From Pseudomonas sp. EpS/L25 (GTDB taxonomy: Bacteria; Pseudomonadota; Gammaproteobacteria; Pseudomonadales; Pseudomonadaceae), in assembly GCF_001512295.1 (NCBI RefSeq), contig NZ_LNUP01000011.1, positions 430,469 to 494,468 of the forward strand: a DNA stretch of 64,000 nt, read 5' to 3'. Each line of letters opens with the position of its first letter. Position 1 is the stretch's first letter. The notes under the pieces were generated by a model. That model saw nothing but the letters and a program-made list of their open reading frames with translations, searched no databases and was not told where the DNA came from. Shown piece after piece: positions 55,256-64,000 of the stretch. The translations under genes and the position numbers were made by a program.

Positions 55256-56806
55256 TCAGAGCATCCGCTCCAGCCCCACCGCCTTGACCACCCAGGCGTT
55301 GAAGCGGCGCCAGGCGCTGCCGGGCTCATGGTGCAGCACCCGGGGTTGGCCGTCGCGTTCGCTGACCCACTCCAGGCGTACCCGCCCCTGGTCCTCGACG
55401 CGCTCGACCGCGTAGGACACGCTGGGGGCCATGCCCTGCAGCATCAGTTGGCGCAGGTGGCCGGTGAGTGCCGGGCTGTCCACCAGGATGCCGACCTCGG
55501 TGTTCCACAGTACCGAGCGCGGATCGAAATTGAAGGAGCCGATGAAGGACCAGCGCCCGTCGATGGCCATGGCCTTGCTGTGCAGGCTGGATTCGGACTC
55601 GCCGAAGCTGTAGGGCAGGGCGGATCTCTTCTGGTCCGGGCGGGCGCGCAGCTCATAGAGCTTCACGCCCTGTGCCAGCAGGGCGGCGCGATAGGGCGCG
55701 TAGCCGGCGTGTACCGCGGGGACGTCGGTGGCTTCCAGGGCGTTGGTCAGCACCCGGACATCGACCCCTCGGGCGGCCAGGCCACCCAGGTAGGCGACTC
55801 CCTGGTCCATGGGCACGAAATAGGAGGACACCAGCAGGAGTTCGTGCCGGGCGCCGTCCAGGGTCGGTTGCAGCTGGCGGGTGAGCAGCAGCTGCCAGTC
55901 CGGTTCGTCATCGGCCAAGACCTTGCGCGGCGCATCCCAGAGCGCCTGCGCCTGGGCCCAGGTCAGCTCCTGCAGCCAGCCATCGAGCTGGGGCGCGGTG
56001 GCGTAGCGACGCAGGCGGTTGTAGAGCGCGAGGTCACGGGTGCGCTCGCTGTCGAGATAGGCGTGCAGGCGCTCGCGCAGCCGCACCAGGGCGCCGGCCG
56101 AAGGGACGAACCAGCGCAGTCGGCGGGCCGGCTGGCTCAGGGGGCTGTTCCAGTACTGGTCGAAGCTGGTGCCCAGCTGGCGCGCCACCGGGCCGGCGGC
56201 GAGCAGGTCGAGGTCGGTGAAGTTCATCTCCGGGCGAGCGTCGAAGTATTCGTCGCCCAGGTTGCGGCCGCCGACGATGGCCACACTGTCGTCGGCCAGC
56301 CACAGCTTGTTGTGCATCCGGCGGTGCTGGTGGTTGAGATCCACCAGCCGGCCCAGGGCCCGGGTCGGGCCGGTGCTGCGGCCCAGGTGCAGCGGATTGA
56401 AGACGCGGATCTGCACATTGGGATGGGCCGCCAGCACGGCTATCTGGTAGTCGTTGCCGTCGCTGCTGGTGTCGTCGATGAGGAAGCGGATGCGCACGCC
56501 GCGATCCGCCGCCTTGAGCAATTCGTTGACCAGCAGGCGGGTGGTCAGGCCGTCGTGGACGATGTAGTACTGGATGTCCAGGCTGCGCTGGGCCTTGCGG
56601 ATCAGCTCGGCGCGGGCGGTGAAGGCATCGGTGCTGGTTTCCAGCAGGCGCAGGCCAGACAGACCCGGGTGGGCGGCGCCGGCCGCGCGCACCTGGCGGT
56701 CCAGGGCGGTGCCGGTGGCGGGCAGGACCTGGGAGGCGTGGCGCGGGATGGGCGTGGCGCAACCGGCCAGCAGCGCCAGCAGCAGGGGGACGAGCAGACG
56801 GATCAC
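55256..56806 (-). CDS. Phospholipase D-family lipoprotein (ClsC-like)
   Basis: 516 aa, lipoprotein signal (LLLALLAGC, Cys15). Two HKD motifs are present: His165-Lys167-Asp172 (HNKLWLADD) and His409-Lys411-Asp416 (HSKAMAIDG), each followed by the GG/GS-N pattern. The layout matches cardiolipin synthase C / YmdC proteins, which make cardiolipin from phosphatidylglycerol and phosphatidylethanolamine. The start GTG overlaps the preceding oxidase stop (GTGA). Envelope lipoprotein location is unusual but known for this subgroup. Confidence 0.82.
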   Translation of the reverse strand: MIRLLVPLLLALLAGCATPIPRHASQVLPATGTALDRQVRAAGAAHPGLSGLRLLETSTDAFTARAELIRKAQRSLDIQYYIVHDGLTTRLLVNELLKAADRGVRIRFLIDDTSSDGNDYQIAVLAAHPNVQIRVFNPLHLGRSTGPTRALGRLVDLNHQHRRMHNKLWLADDSVAIVGGRNLGDEYFDARPEMNFTDLDLLAAGPVARQLGTSFDQYWNSPLSQPARRLRWFVPSAGALVRLRERLHAYLDSERTRDLALYNRLRRYATAPQLDGWLQELTWAQAQALWDAPRKVLADDEPDWQLLLTRQLQPTLDGARHELLLVSSYFVPMDQGVAYLGGLAARGVDVRVLTNALEATDVPAVHAGYAPYRAALLAQGVKLYELRARPDQKRSALPYSFGESESSLHSKAMAIDGRWSFIGSFNFDPRSVLWNTEVGILVDSPALTGHLRQLMLQGMAPSVSYAVERVEDQGRVRLEWVSERDGQPRVLHHEPGSAWRRFNAWVVKAVGLERML

Positions 56807-58083
56807 AGCGCGTCCTTGAGGCGATACCAGAGCATGCCCAGGGCCAGTAGCGGCGAGCGCAGGTGGCGCCCACCGGGGAAGCGCGCATGGGGTACCTGGG
56901 CGAAGAGGTCGAAACCGGCCGACTGGGCCAGGATCGCCTCCGCCAGCAGGTGACCGGCCAGGTGGGTGGCGTTGACCCCATGACCCGCATAGGCCTGGGC
57001 ATGGAAGACGTTGGGGTGCTCGCGCAACCGGCCGATCTGCGGCAGGCGGTTGGCACCGATGCCGATCATGCCGCCCCAGGCGTAGTCCACCCGCACATCC
57101 GCCAACTCGGGGAAGACCTCCAGCATCTTGGGTCTCATGTAGCCGGCGATGTCCCTGGGATCGCGTCCGGAATAGTGGCAGGCACCGCCGAACAGCAGGC
57201 GGCGGTCGGCGGAGAGGCGGAAATAGTCCACCGCCACGTTCTGGTCGCAGACCGCGCGATTACCTGGCAGCAGGCGAGTGGCGCGCTCGACGGACAGCGG
57301 CTCGGTGGCGATCACATAGCTGCCGGCCGGCAGGACCTGGGCGGAGAGATCTGGCTGGAGGTCATCGATATAGGCGTTGCAGCAGAGCACCAGGGTGTCG
57401 GCGCCCACCCGGCCACGAGCGGTATGCACCCGCACCCTGGGGCCGTATTCCAGGCGGATGACCTGGCTGTCCTCGAAGAGCTGCACGCCCAGCGCCCGGG
57501 CCGCGGCGGCTTCGCCGAGGGCCAGGTTGAGTGGATGCAGGTGGCCGGAGCCCTGGTCCACCAGGGCGCCCTGGTAGCGGTCGGAGCCGACCACCTCGGC
57601 CAGCTGGGCCTTGGGCACCAGGCGCAGCGGATGGGGATAGCCCAGGGCCTGCAGCGCGGCATGCTCTTCCTGCAGGTGCTGCCAGTGGCGCGGCTTGTTG
57701 GCCAGGTCGGCGAAGCCCCAGGTGAGGTCGCAGTCGATACCGTGCCGGGCGATGCGCTGGCGCACCAGGTCCACCGCCTCGAAGCCCAGCCGCTTGAGTT
57801 CGCGCACACCTTCGGCGCCTACCTCCGGTTCGAACTGCTCGACGTCATGGCCGACGCCGCGGATCAGTTGGCCGCCATTGCGGCCGCTGGCGCCCCAGCC
57901 GATGCGCCGGGCCTCCAGCAGCACCACCCGCGCGCCGCGCTCGGCCAGTTCCAGGGCGGTATTGAGCCCGGAAAAGCCACCGCCGACCACGCAGACATCT
58001 GCCTGGACCTCGCCCTCCAGGTGCGAAAAGCTAAGCGTCTGGTTGACGGTGGCGGCGTAGTAGGAGGGGGCATGGGCGGACAT
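56803..58083 (-). CDS. FAD-dependent gamma-glutamylputrescine oxidoreductase-like (PauB)
   Basis: 426-aa DAO-family flavoprotein with FAD loop VCVVGGGFSGLNTALELA and GASGRNGGQL, the glycine-rich pattern of PuuB/OrdL/PauB oxidases, and GGMIGIGANRLPQIG late. It would oxidise a gamma-glutamyl polyamine in the glutamylated polyamine pathway. The neighbourhood dadR-dadA-ridA-dadX-pauR is that of pauB4 in P. aeruginosa, which supports this. A GTG 12 bases upstream is possible; ATG 58083 is preferred. Could also act on related N-methyl or secondary amines. Confidence 0.8.
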   Translation of the reverse strand: MSAHAPSYYAATVNQTLSFSHLEGEVQADVCVVGGGFSGLNTALELAERGARVVLLEARRIGWGASGRNGGQLIRGVGHDVEQFEPEVGAEGVRELKRLGFEAVDLVRQRIARHGIDCDLTWGFADLANKPRHWQHLQEEHAALQALGYPHPLRLVPKAQLAEVVGSDRYQGALVDQGSGHLHPLNLALGEAAAARALGVQLFEDSQVIRLEYGPRVRVHTARGRVGADTLVLCCNAYIDDLQPDLSAQVLPAGSYVIATEPLSVERATRLLPGNRAVCDQNVAVDYFRLSADRRLLFGGACHYSGRDPRDIAGYMRPKMLEVFPELADVRVDYAWGGMIGIGANRLPQIGRLREHPNVFHAQAYAGHGVNATHLAGHLLAEAILAQSAGFDLFAQVPHARFPGGRHLRSPLLALGMLWYRLKDAL

Positions 58084-58142
58084 GGGCGGCTTCACTTCGG
58101 GCGATGCGGGACCCTACCGCGTCGGACGCACGGCGAAAAGCC

Positions 58143-58631
58143 TCAATCCGGCACCGGCAGGCTCAGGGTCTCCTTGATCTCCTCCATCACGATATAGCTC
58201 TTGGATTCGCGCACGTGAGGGAGCTTGAGCAGGATGTCGCCGAGCAGCTTGCGGTAGGAGGCCATCTCGGAGATCCGTGCCTTGACCAGGTAGTCGAACT
58301 CGCCGGAGACCAGGTGGCATTCCAGCACCTGGGGCAGCTTGAGCACGGCGCGGCGGAATTCCTCGAAGGTGTCGCCGGACTTGTAGTCCAGGCTCAGTTC
58401 GACGAACACCAGCAGACCGGCCTTGAGGTGCTGCGGATTCAGGCGCGCGTTGTAGCCCTGGATGATGCCTTCGCGCTCCAGCCGGCGGACGCGCTCGGTG
58501 CAGGGGGTGGTGGACAGGCCCACCCGCTCGCCCAGCTCGGTGAAGGAAATGCGCCCGTCTTCCTGGAGGATGCGCAGGATGTTGCGGTCGATCTTGTCCA
58601 GCTCGCGCCTGGCCTGGTGATGGGTACGCAT
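58143..58631 (-). CDS. dadR: Lrp/AsnC-family regulator of dad genes
   Basis: 162-aa Lrp-type regulator: N-terminal HTH (DRNILRILQEDGRISFTELG) and C-terminal RAM domain with GDTFEEFRRAV and SGEFDYLVKARI. Divergent from dadA, where the DadR protein of Pseudomonas activates dadAX in response to L-alanine. Length and location match DadR/Lrp of P. aeruginosa. Confidence 0.9.
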   Translation of the reverse strand: MRTHHQARRELDKIDRNILRILQEDGRISFTELGERVGLSTTPCTERVRRLEREGIIQGYNARLNPQHLKAGLLVFVELSLDYKSGDTFEEFRRAVLKLPQVLECHLVSGEFDYLVKARISEMASYRKLLGDILLKLPHVRESKSYIVMEEIKETLSLPVPD

Positions 58632-58718
58632 CGCGGGGTCTCTGCCAAAGGGGTCTTTACCGGAAAATTACTCCGAATATAGGCAATTCTTCAGTGATTA
58701 GCACTGCACGCGGCTTTC

Positions 58719-58724
58719 TATACT
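58719..58724 (+). promoter_or_regulatory. Candidate -10 box of dadA
   Basis: TATACT, five of six consensus bases, 64 bases before the dadA ATG, in the intergenic region shared with dadR. No good -35 at 17 bases, consistent with an activated promoter. Confidence 0.3.
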
Positions 58725-58787
58725 TGCCGTATCTGCCTTCATTCCGACGAAAGCCGGCGAAATCCTCTCGCCGGCCAGGAGCTAGCG

Positions 58788-60086
58788 ATGCGTGTACTGG
58801 TTTTGGGTAGCGGCGTCATCGGCACGACCAGCGCCTACTATCTGGCCCGCCAGGGTTTCGAGGTGGTCGTGGTCGATCGCCAGGCCGGTCCCGCCCTGGA
58901 GACCAGCCATGCCAACGCCGGCCAGGTCTCCCCCGGCTATGCCTCGCCCTGGGCTGCGCCCGGCGTGCCGCTCAAGGCGCTCAAGTGGCTGTTCCAGAAG
59001 CATGCGCCCCTGGCCATCCGCCTGACCGGCGATGCCAACCAGTACCTGTGGATGGCGCAGATGCTGCGCAACTGCACTGCGGCCCGCTATGCGGTGAACA
59101 AGGAGCGCATGGTGCGGCTGTCCGAGTACAGCCGCGATTGCCTCGACGAACTGCGCCAGGAGACCGGCATCGCCTACGAAGGTCGCCAGCTGGGCACCAC
59201 CCAGGTGTTCCGCACCCAGCAGCAGGTGGATGCGGCGGCCAAGGACATCGCCGTCCTGGAGCGCTCCGGCGTGCCCTTCGAGCTGCTCGACCGCGATGGC
59301 GTGGCCCGGGTCGAACCGGCGCTGGCGGCGGTCAAGCACAAGCTGGCCGGCGGCCTGCGCCTGCCCAACGACCAGACCGGCGACTGCTTCCTGTTCACCA
59401 ACCGCCTGGCCGAGGAAGCCCGCCGCCTGGGCGTGGAATTCCGCTTCGGCGCCCAGATCGAGCAACTCAGTGCCAGTGGCGACCGTATCGACGGCGTGAA
59501 GGTCGACGGCGAGCTGCTCACCGCCGACCACTACGTCCTGGCCCTGGGGAGCTACTCGCCGCGCCTGCTGGCGCCCCTGGGCATTCGAGCGCCGGTCTAT
59601 CCGCTCAAGGGCTATTCGCTGACGGTGCCCATCGTCGATGCCGCCATGGCGCCGACCTCGACCATCCTCGACGAGACCTACAAGGTCGCCATCACCCGCT
59701 TCGACGACCGCATTCGCGTCGGCGGCATGGCCGAGATCTGCGGCTTCGACCTGGGCCTGGACCCGCGTCGCCGCGCGACCCTGGAAATGATCACCGGGGA
59801 TCTCTATCCTCGCGGCGGTGACCTCGCCCGGGCCAGTTTCTGGACCGGCTTGCGACCCACCACCCCGGACGGGACCCCCATCGTCGGCGCCACCCGCTAT
59901 CGCAACCTGTTCCTCAATACCGGGCACGGGACGCTGGGCTGGACCATGGCCTGCGGTTCCGGTCGCCTGCTGGCCGATCTGATCGCCCGCAAGCAGCCGC
60001 AGATCAGCGCCGAGGGTCTCGACATCTCCCGTTATCATGCTACCCAGGAGTCCCCGCGCAATGCCCGTACAGCGTCTGCACACTGA
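58788..60086 (+). CDS. dadA: D-amino acid dehydrogenase small subunit
   Basis: 432-aa flavoprotein with FAD loop [16 protein letters not shown] at the N-terminus and the DadA-specific [21 protein letters not shown] (shown as [15 protein letters not shown]) and [18 protein letters not shown]. It oxidises D-alanine and other D-amino acids to keto acids, passing electrons to the membrane. With dadX it forms the L-alanine catabolic route. The 3' end overlaps the RidA gene by 26 bases. Confidence 0.95.
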   Translation: MRVLVLGSGVIGTTSAYYLARQGFEVVVVDRQAGPALETSHANAGQVSPGYASPWAAPGVPLKALKWLFQKHAPLAIRLTGDANQYLWMAQMLRNCTAARYAVNKERMVRLSEYSRDCLDELRQETGIAYEGRQLGTTQVFRTQQQVDAAAKDIAVLERSGVPFELLDRDGVARVEPALAAVKHKLAGGLRLPNDQTGDCFLFTNRLAEEARRLGVEFRFGAQIEQLSASGDRIDGVKVDGELLTADHYVLALGSYSPRLLAPLGIRAPVYPLKGYSLTVPIVDAAMAPTSTILDETYKVAITRFDDRIRVGGMAEICGFDLGLDPRRRATLEMITGDLYPRGGDLARASFWTGLRPTTPDGTPIVGATRYRNLFLNTGHGTLGWTMACGSGRLLADLIARKQPQISAEGLDISRYHATQESPRNARTASAH

Positions 60087-60417
60087 TCGCCGCCTAAGCG
60101 AGATCAACATCCACAACGGTACCGTCTACCTGGCCGGCCAGTTGGCCGATGACTTTTCCGGCGACATCTACCAGCAGACCCGCGAGACCCTGGCCAACGT
60201 CGACAAATTCCTCGCCGAGGCCGGCAGCGACAAGCAGCACATCCTGGTGGTGACCATCTTCCTGCGCGACATCGCCCTGCACTTCGAAGGCATGAATCGC
60301 GCCTGGGACGAGTGGGTCGCCCAGGGTGCCACTCCGGGGCGCACCACGGTGGAAGCCAAGCTGGCCAAGCCGGACATCCTGGTGGAGATGAACGTCATCG
60401 CCGCCGTCAAGGCGTAG
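60061..60417 (+). CDS. RidA family protein
   Basis: 118-aa YjgF/RidA fold protein: [14 protein letters not shown] near residue 18, [12 protein letters not shown], then [13 protein letters not shown] and [19 protein letters not shown]. RidA hydrolyses reactive enamines/imines released by PLP and flavin amino acid enzymes. Position between dadA and dadX, as in P. aeruginosa PA5303, suggests it clears 2-aminoacrylate-like or iminopropionate intermediates. It starts inside the dadA end. Confidence 0.88.
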   Translation: MPVQRLHTDRRLSEINIHNGTVYLAGQLADDFSGDIYQQTRETLANVDKFLAEAGSDKQHILVVTIFLRDIALHFEGMNRAWDEWVAQGATPGRTTVEAKLAKPDILVEMNVIAAVKA

Positions 60418-60426
60418 CGTCTTTAT

Positions 60427-60460
60427 CCCCTCTCCCTCCGGGAGAGGGCTAGGGTGAGGG
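60427..60460. repeat. CCCTCTCCC palindromic repeat between ridA and dadX
   Basis: CCCCTCTCCCTCCGGGAGAG followed by GGCTAGGGTGAGGG: a 9-bp hairpin and the same tail as the other copies, located in the 87-base gap within the dad operon. Confidence 0.7.
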
Positions 60461-60504
60461 TGTTTCAACGCCCCCCAGACTTTCCCTCTCTGCCGAGACC
60501 TCCC

Positions 60505-61575
60505 ATGCGTCCCGCCCGCGCCGTCATCGACCTCGCCGCCCTGCGCCAGAACTATCGCCTGGCCCGTGAACTCTCCGATGCCCGCGCCCTGGCGGTGATC
60601 AAGGCCGATGCCTATGGCCATGGCGCGGTAACAGTGGCCAGTGCCCTGGCCAACGAGGCCGACGGCTTCGCTGTGGCCTGCATCGAGGAGGCCGTGGAAC
60701 TGCGCGCCGCCGGGATCCGCGCGCCCATCCTGCTGCTGGAAGGCTTCTTCGCCGCCGACGAGCTGCCCTTGATCGCCGAGCACGATCTCTGGACGGTGAT
60801 CCATGCCGACTGGCAACTCGACGCCCTGGAGCGGACCGCCCTGGCGCGGCCGCTGCAAGTCTGGCTCAAGCTGGATTCCGGCATGCACCGGGTCGGCTTC
60901 TTCCCCCAGGACTATGCCGCCGCCTACCAGCGCCTGTTGGCCAGCGGCAAGGTCAGCGGCATCGTCAAGATGACCCACTTCGCCCGCGCCGACGAGCCGG
61001 ACAGCCCGGCCACCGCGCAGCAGATCGCCACCTTTGGCGCCGCCACCGAAGGCCTGCCCGGCCCCACCAGCCTGCGCAACTCGCCGGCCACCCTGGGCTG
61101 GCCCCAAGCGGCCGGTGATTGGGTGCGGCCGGGGCTGATGCTCTATGGCGTCTCGCCCTTCACCACGCCCCAGGCCGTCGCCGAGCGGTTGCAGCCGGTG
61201 ATGACCCTGACCTCCCGGTTGATCGCCGTGCGCGAACTGCCAGCCGGCGAGCCGGTGGGTTATGGCGCGCGCTTCGTCACCTCGGGGCCGACGCGGGTCG
61301 GCGTGGTCGCCCTGGGCTATGCCGACGGCTATCCACGCCACGCGCCCAACGGCACCCCGGTGGCCATCGACGGCCGTCCCGGCCAGCTGATCGGTCGTGT
61401 CTCCATGGACATGCTCACCGTCGACCTGACCGACCATCCCCAGGCGGGGGTGGGCAGCGAGGTGGAGTTCTGGGGCCGGCAGGTGTCGGTGGCAGAGCTG
61501 GCCGAGCGCTGCGACACCATTCCCTACCAGCTGCTGTGCAACCTCAAGCGGGTACCACGCAGCTACAGCGACTGA
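60505..61575 (+). CDS. dadX: Catabolic alanine racemase
   Basis: 356-aa fold III PLP racemase. Schiff-base Lys33 ([10 protein letters not shown]) and the catalytic tyrosine Tyr253 (GYGARF), with [10 protein letters not shown] late. It converts L-alanine to D-alanine for DadA. ATG 60505 gives the family N-terminus. Part of the dadA-ridA-dadX operon. Confidence 0.95.
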   Translation: MRPARAVIDLAALRQNYRLARELSDARALAVIKADAYGHGAVTVASALANEADGFAVACIEEAVELRAAGIRAPILLLEGFFAADELPLIAEHDLWTVIHADWQLDALERTALARPLQVWLKLDSGMHRVGFFPQDYAAAYQRLLASGKVSGIVKMTHFARADEPDSPATAQQIATFGAATEGLPGPTSLRNSPATLGWPQAAGDWVRPGLMLYGVSPFTTPQAVAERLQPVMTLTSRLIAVRELPAGEPVGYGARFVTSGPTRVGVVALGYADGYPRHAPNGTPVAIDGRPGQLIGRVSMDMLTVDLTDHPQAGVGSEVEFWGRQVSVAELAERCDTIPYQLLCNLKRVPRSYSD

Positions 61576-61736
61576 GCCTCTGTCGGCGGGGGCGCACGAC
61601 GCTTTGTCCGTAGCCGCGTCGTGCGTGTTGTAAATCTCGAACAGCGTTGCCATGATGCCGAACACCGTGCCGTGGCACGCCTTCAGCGCGTGGCCTGGCC
61701 ACGTCTCACCCGCCTGCTCGAGGAGTCTTTCCCACC

Positions 61737-62291
61737 TTGGACGTCGGTGCCCGCCTGCAAACCATCCGCACCCTCAAGGGCCTGTCCCAGCGCGAGCTCG
61801 CCAAGCGTGCCGGAGTGACCAACAGCACCATCTCGATGATCGAGAAGAACAGCGTCAGCCCTTCCATCAGCTCCCTGAAGAAGGTGCTGGCCGGCATCCC
61901 CATGTCCCTGGTCGAGTTCTTCTCCCTGGACCTGGAACAGGACGCGCCGACCCAGGTGGTCTATCGCGCGGACGAACTCATCGACATCGCCAGCGGCGCC
62001 CAGACCGTGCGCATGCGCCTGGTCGGCCGTGCCCATCCCAGCCGCGCCCTGGCCTTTCTCGACGAGACCTATCCACCGGGCGCCGACACCGGCGAAGAGA
62101 TGTACGCCCACGAAGGCGAGGAAGCCGGCCTGGTGGTGGAGGGTCGTCTGGAGCTGACCGTGGGCGGCGAGGTGCATATCCTCGAACCCGGCGACAGCTA
62201 CTACTTCGAAAGCAGCCGCCCGCATCGCTTCCGCAATCCCTTCGAGGCCCCCGCCCGGCTGATCAGCGCGACCACGCCGGCGAATTTCTGA
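61737..62291 (+). CDS. pauR: XRE/cupin regulator of polyamine catabolism (PauR)
   Basis: 184 aa. XRE helix-turn-helix (GLSQRELAKRAGVTNSTISM, about 17-36) and C-terminal cupin domain (HEGEEAGLVVEGRLEL, LEPGDSYYFESSRPHRF). The pattern and location match PauR of P. aeruginosa (PA5301), a polyamine-responsive repressor of pau genes. The start is TTG 61737; the next in-frame ATG lies inside the HTH. A GAGGAG lies 11 bases upstream. Lies 161 bases after dadX. Confidence 0.87.
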   Translation: MDVGARLQTIRTLKGLSQRELAKRAGVTNSTISMIEKNSVSPSISSLKKVLAGIPMSLVEFFSLDLEQDAPTQVVYRADELIDIASGAQTVRMRLVGRAHPSRALAFLDETYPPGADTGEEMYAHEGEEAGLVVEGRLELTVGGEVHILEPGDSYYFESSRPHRFRNPFEAPARLISATTPANF

Positions 62292-62339
62292 GTATCGTTT
62301 TGCAGGGAACATCCACGTAGAGGCCGGTGCCCATGGTAG

Positions 62340-62625
62340 CCCTCACCACCAAGTCTCCAGTGGAAGAGGCTGCGCCGTTTTCCACGCTACGACCTGGTTT
62401 AGTAGGAGCAACTGTCTTATCGCCTGAGTCACTGAAGACGAGCGTCCGCTCCTAGCGCCCCCTCTCCCTTCGGAAGAGGGCTCGGGTGAGGGAATCCTTC
62501 GCGGCGAACTCACCCGTGGAAAAGGCTGCGCCGTTTTCCACACTACGACCTGCAGGAGCGGCCCATGGCCGCGATAGGATGGCGTCGAGGGGGCACAATC
62601 GCGGCCATGGGCCGCTCCTACAAGG
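62340..62625. repeat. Mosaic of short hairpin repeats downstream of pauR
   Basis: In the 326-base gap: GGAAGAGGC palindrome variant (62361-62392), TAGGAGCAACTGTCTTATCG unit (62402-62424), CCCTCTCCC palindrome (62458-62493), GTGGAAAAGGC palindrome (62515-62546), then REP (62552-62578) and an inverted REP (62597-62624). The last REP's TAG is the stop of the dinB-like gene. Same element order and types as 54925-55225. Confidence 0.75.
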
Positions 62626-63169
62626 TAGTTCCCCATAACGCCCCTTCATCGATCCCCAGCACCTGCAACTCCGCCCGGCGCAGCGGCTCGTCCTGGGTGA
62701 GGAAGAACTCGTCCAGTTGCGGTGGGGCCACGCCGCTGGCCAGCAGCAGGGCGTGGGCCTGGCCCCGGTGATGCAGCTGGTGCACGAAGAGATGTTGGAG
62801 CGTGCGCAGCCGCTGTTCCCGTACCGGGCCGGTGGCGCGGGGCAGGGTGATGAGCTGGGTCAGCTGCTCGGCATCGAGGGTGCGGCACAGGGCGATCAGG
62901 CGCTGGTCGCTGGCGGCCTGGGCTGCCGTCAGCGTGGCCAGGTCCGGCCAGTCTTCATCGCGATAGGCACGCGGCTGATCCTGTAGGGCATCAAGATAGA
63001 AGCGGTCGACATCCAGCAGGTGGGCGAGCAGGGCCCAGAGCGAGCCGAAGAAGGCCGCCGGTTGGGCCGCATGCAGGGCCGCGGCCGGCAGTGTGGCGCA
63101 GGCGGTGAGCAGGCGGTGATTGGACCAGCGATTGTTGCAGGCCTGGGCCAGCAGCAGGGTGGTGGTCAT
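62618..63169 (-). CDS. DinB family protein
   Basis: 183-aa four-helix DinB/YfiT-like bundle. The metal-binding histidines are in LLAHLLDVDRF and LFVHQLHHRGQAHALL, the characteristic HHRGQ motif. Metal-dependent enzymes of this fold include thiol transferases; the role here is unknown. ATG 63169 is chosen; ten residues longer is possible. The stop TAG comes from the head of a REP element. Confidence 0.85.
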   Translation of the reverse strand: MTTTLLLAQACNNRWSNHRLLTACATLPAAALHAAQPAAFFGSLWALLAHLLDVDRFYLDALQDQPRAYRDEDWPDLATLTAAQAASDQRLIALCRTLDAEQLTQLITLPRATGPVREQRLRTLQHLFVHQLHHRGQAHALLLASGVAPPQLDEFFLTQDEPLRRAELQVLGIDEGALWGTTL

Positions 63170-63317
63170 GGACGAGTCCTCGGCAAGGCGCGCGGACATC
63201 TACTGTAACCTGCCGCCGTGTGCCGGAGGTCGCAGCCTGGGCGCCCTCGGCATTGAGGCCCTGGCAGCGCTTTGCCATGCTCGCGCCCTGGATCTCTCTC
63301 CGGCAAGGAAGTGCACG

Positions 63318-64000
63318 ATGCGACAGGGTTCGCGAGGGTACGGCCTGGGACTGGCGTTGGCATTGCTCTTGGCTGGCACGACGCTGGCCGCCGAGTCCGT
63401 GACCCTGCCAGCGCTAGGCTACATCCCGCTCGGTGTGGTGGGACACGACAACAACGCCGCCTACCCCGATGCCGAGATGGAAAGGCGGCTGCAACTGCTC
63501 GACCGCTACAACCTGCGCAGCTATCGCTCCGGCGAGTTCCTGCTGCTGGACCTGCCGCGTATGGATCGGCTGGTCGCCCTGGCCCGGCAATACCACATCA
63601 CCCTGCGGCCGGTGATCACCCAGCAACTGACCCAGGCCCAGGCCTATGCCCTGGCCAAGCGCTACGCCGGCGACATCAAGATCTGGGAAATCGGCAACGA
63701 GCAGGATCATTCGCGGATCGGCACCGGCATCCGCATCAGTCGCCTAGTGGACATCTACCGTGGCATCCGCCGCGCCTCCGACGAACTGGGCGCGAATTTG
63801 CAGACCACCATCAACGTCATGGCCTGCAATCCCTACGACACCGGCCCCAAGGCGCGCTGCCCCGGCGAGCGGTCGGGCTCCCTGTGGTTTCTCGAGCAGG
63901 CCAGGGCCGCCGGCTTCGATTTCGACTACATCAGCTTCCACTACTACCCGCATTACCATGACCGCGGGCGCTGGATGGATCTCTACCTGGGCCAGATGCG
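63318..64000 (+). CDS. Exported glycosyl hydrolase-like protein, 5' part
   Basis: The frame runs off the window after 227 codons. A signal peptide (GLGLALALLLAGTTLA) is followed by the beginning of a TIM-barrel glycosidase: IWEIGNEQD places the acid/base glutamate in the clan A pattern (NE), and FDYISFHYYPHYHD is the barrel strand after it. It resembles GH39/GH5-like secreted glycosidases, such as PslG-type exopolysaccharide hydrolases. The nucleophile lies outside the window. Function depends on the missing half. Confidence 0.6.
   Translation, partial: MRQGSRGYGLGLALALLLAGTTLAAESVTLPALGYIPLGVVGHDNNAAYPDAEMERRLQLLDRYNLRSYRSGEFLLLDLPRMDRLVALARQYHITLRPVITQQLTQAQAYALAKRYAGDIKIWEIGNEQDHSRIGTGIRISRLVDIYRGIRRASDELGANLQTTINVMACNPYDTGPKARCPGERSGSLWFLEQARAAGFDFDYISFHYYPHYHDRGRWMDLYLGQM

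Overview
The window is a chromosomal stretch of a high-GC Pseudomonas, recognised from gene content and order rather than from a marker comparison. Typical neighbourhoods include oxyR-recG-HDOD-rpmG-rpmB, mexS/mexT-mexEF-oprN, phoPQ, bioBFHCD, and pauR-dadX-ridA-dadA-dadR with a PauB-type oxidase. The P. oryzihabitans group is possible, but that is only an impression. No tRNA, rRNA, CRISPR array, prophage or intact insertion sequence was seen.

Layout. 1-5 kb: the 3' end of a Tle1-like phospholipase with a lipoprotein partner, a glycine-zipper protein, an exported mutarotase-like protein and an acyl-CoA thioesterase. 5-11 kb: an MHS-type transporter, glutathione-independent formaldehyde dehydrogenase, an aldo/keto reductase and a GltP-type symporter. 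11-17 kb: an NAD(P)-binding protein, oxyR-recG, an HDOD protein and ribosomal proteins L33/L28. 17-25 kb: a lone dipeptide-binding protein and a six-gene Mrp/Sha cation/H+ antiporter operon. 25-34 kb: a MexEF-OprN-type efflux operon with its MexT regulator and MexS oxidoreductase. 34-40 kb: an acyltransferase, a YciI protein, a lone sulfonate-binding protein, and the zinc uptake locus znuBC-zur/znuA around one Zur box. 40-49 kb: phoPQ preceded by a probable PhoP-controlled small transcript, a thioesterase, an extra PBP3, two YkgJ proteins, xpt and a chemoreceptor. 49-55 kb: a frameshifted curlin-repeat gene and the biotin operon bioBFHCD. 55-64 kb: a phospholipase D-family lipoprotein, polyamine and D/L-alanine catabolism with their regulators, a DinB protein and the start of a secreted glycosidase.

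The least explained part of the window is intergenic. Two families of long hairpin repeats recur, called A (four copies) and B (four copies) here. Their paired arms change together between copies, which points to selection on the fold. Two B copies and one REP element supply the stop codon of the neighbouring gene. Three further short hairpin families (REP, a CCCTCTCCC palindrome and a GTGGAAAAGGC palindrome) form mosaics around 45.1, 55.0 and 62.4 kb. Upstream of phoP, four GTTCAG hexamers at exact 11-bp spacing precede a 220-nt segment that ends in a strong terminator and holds a 39-codon ORF.

Starts were chosen from Shine-Dalgarno position, overlap with the upstream gene and family length. 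All family assignments come from reading the proteins; no search was run.
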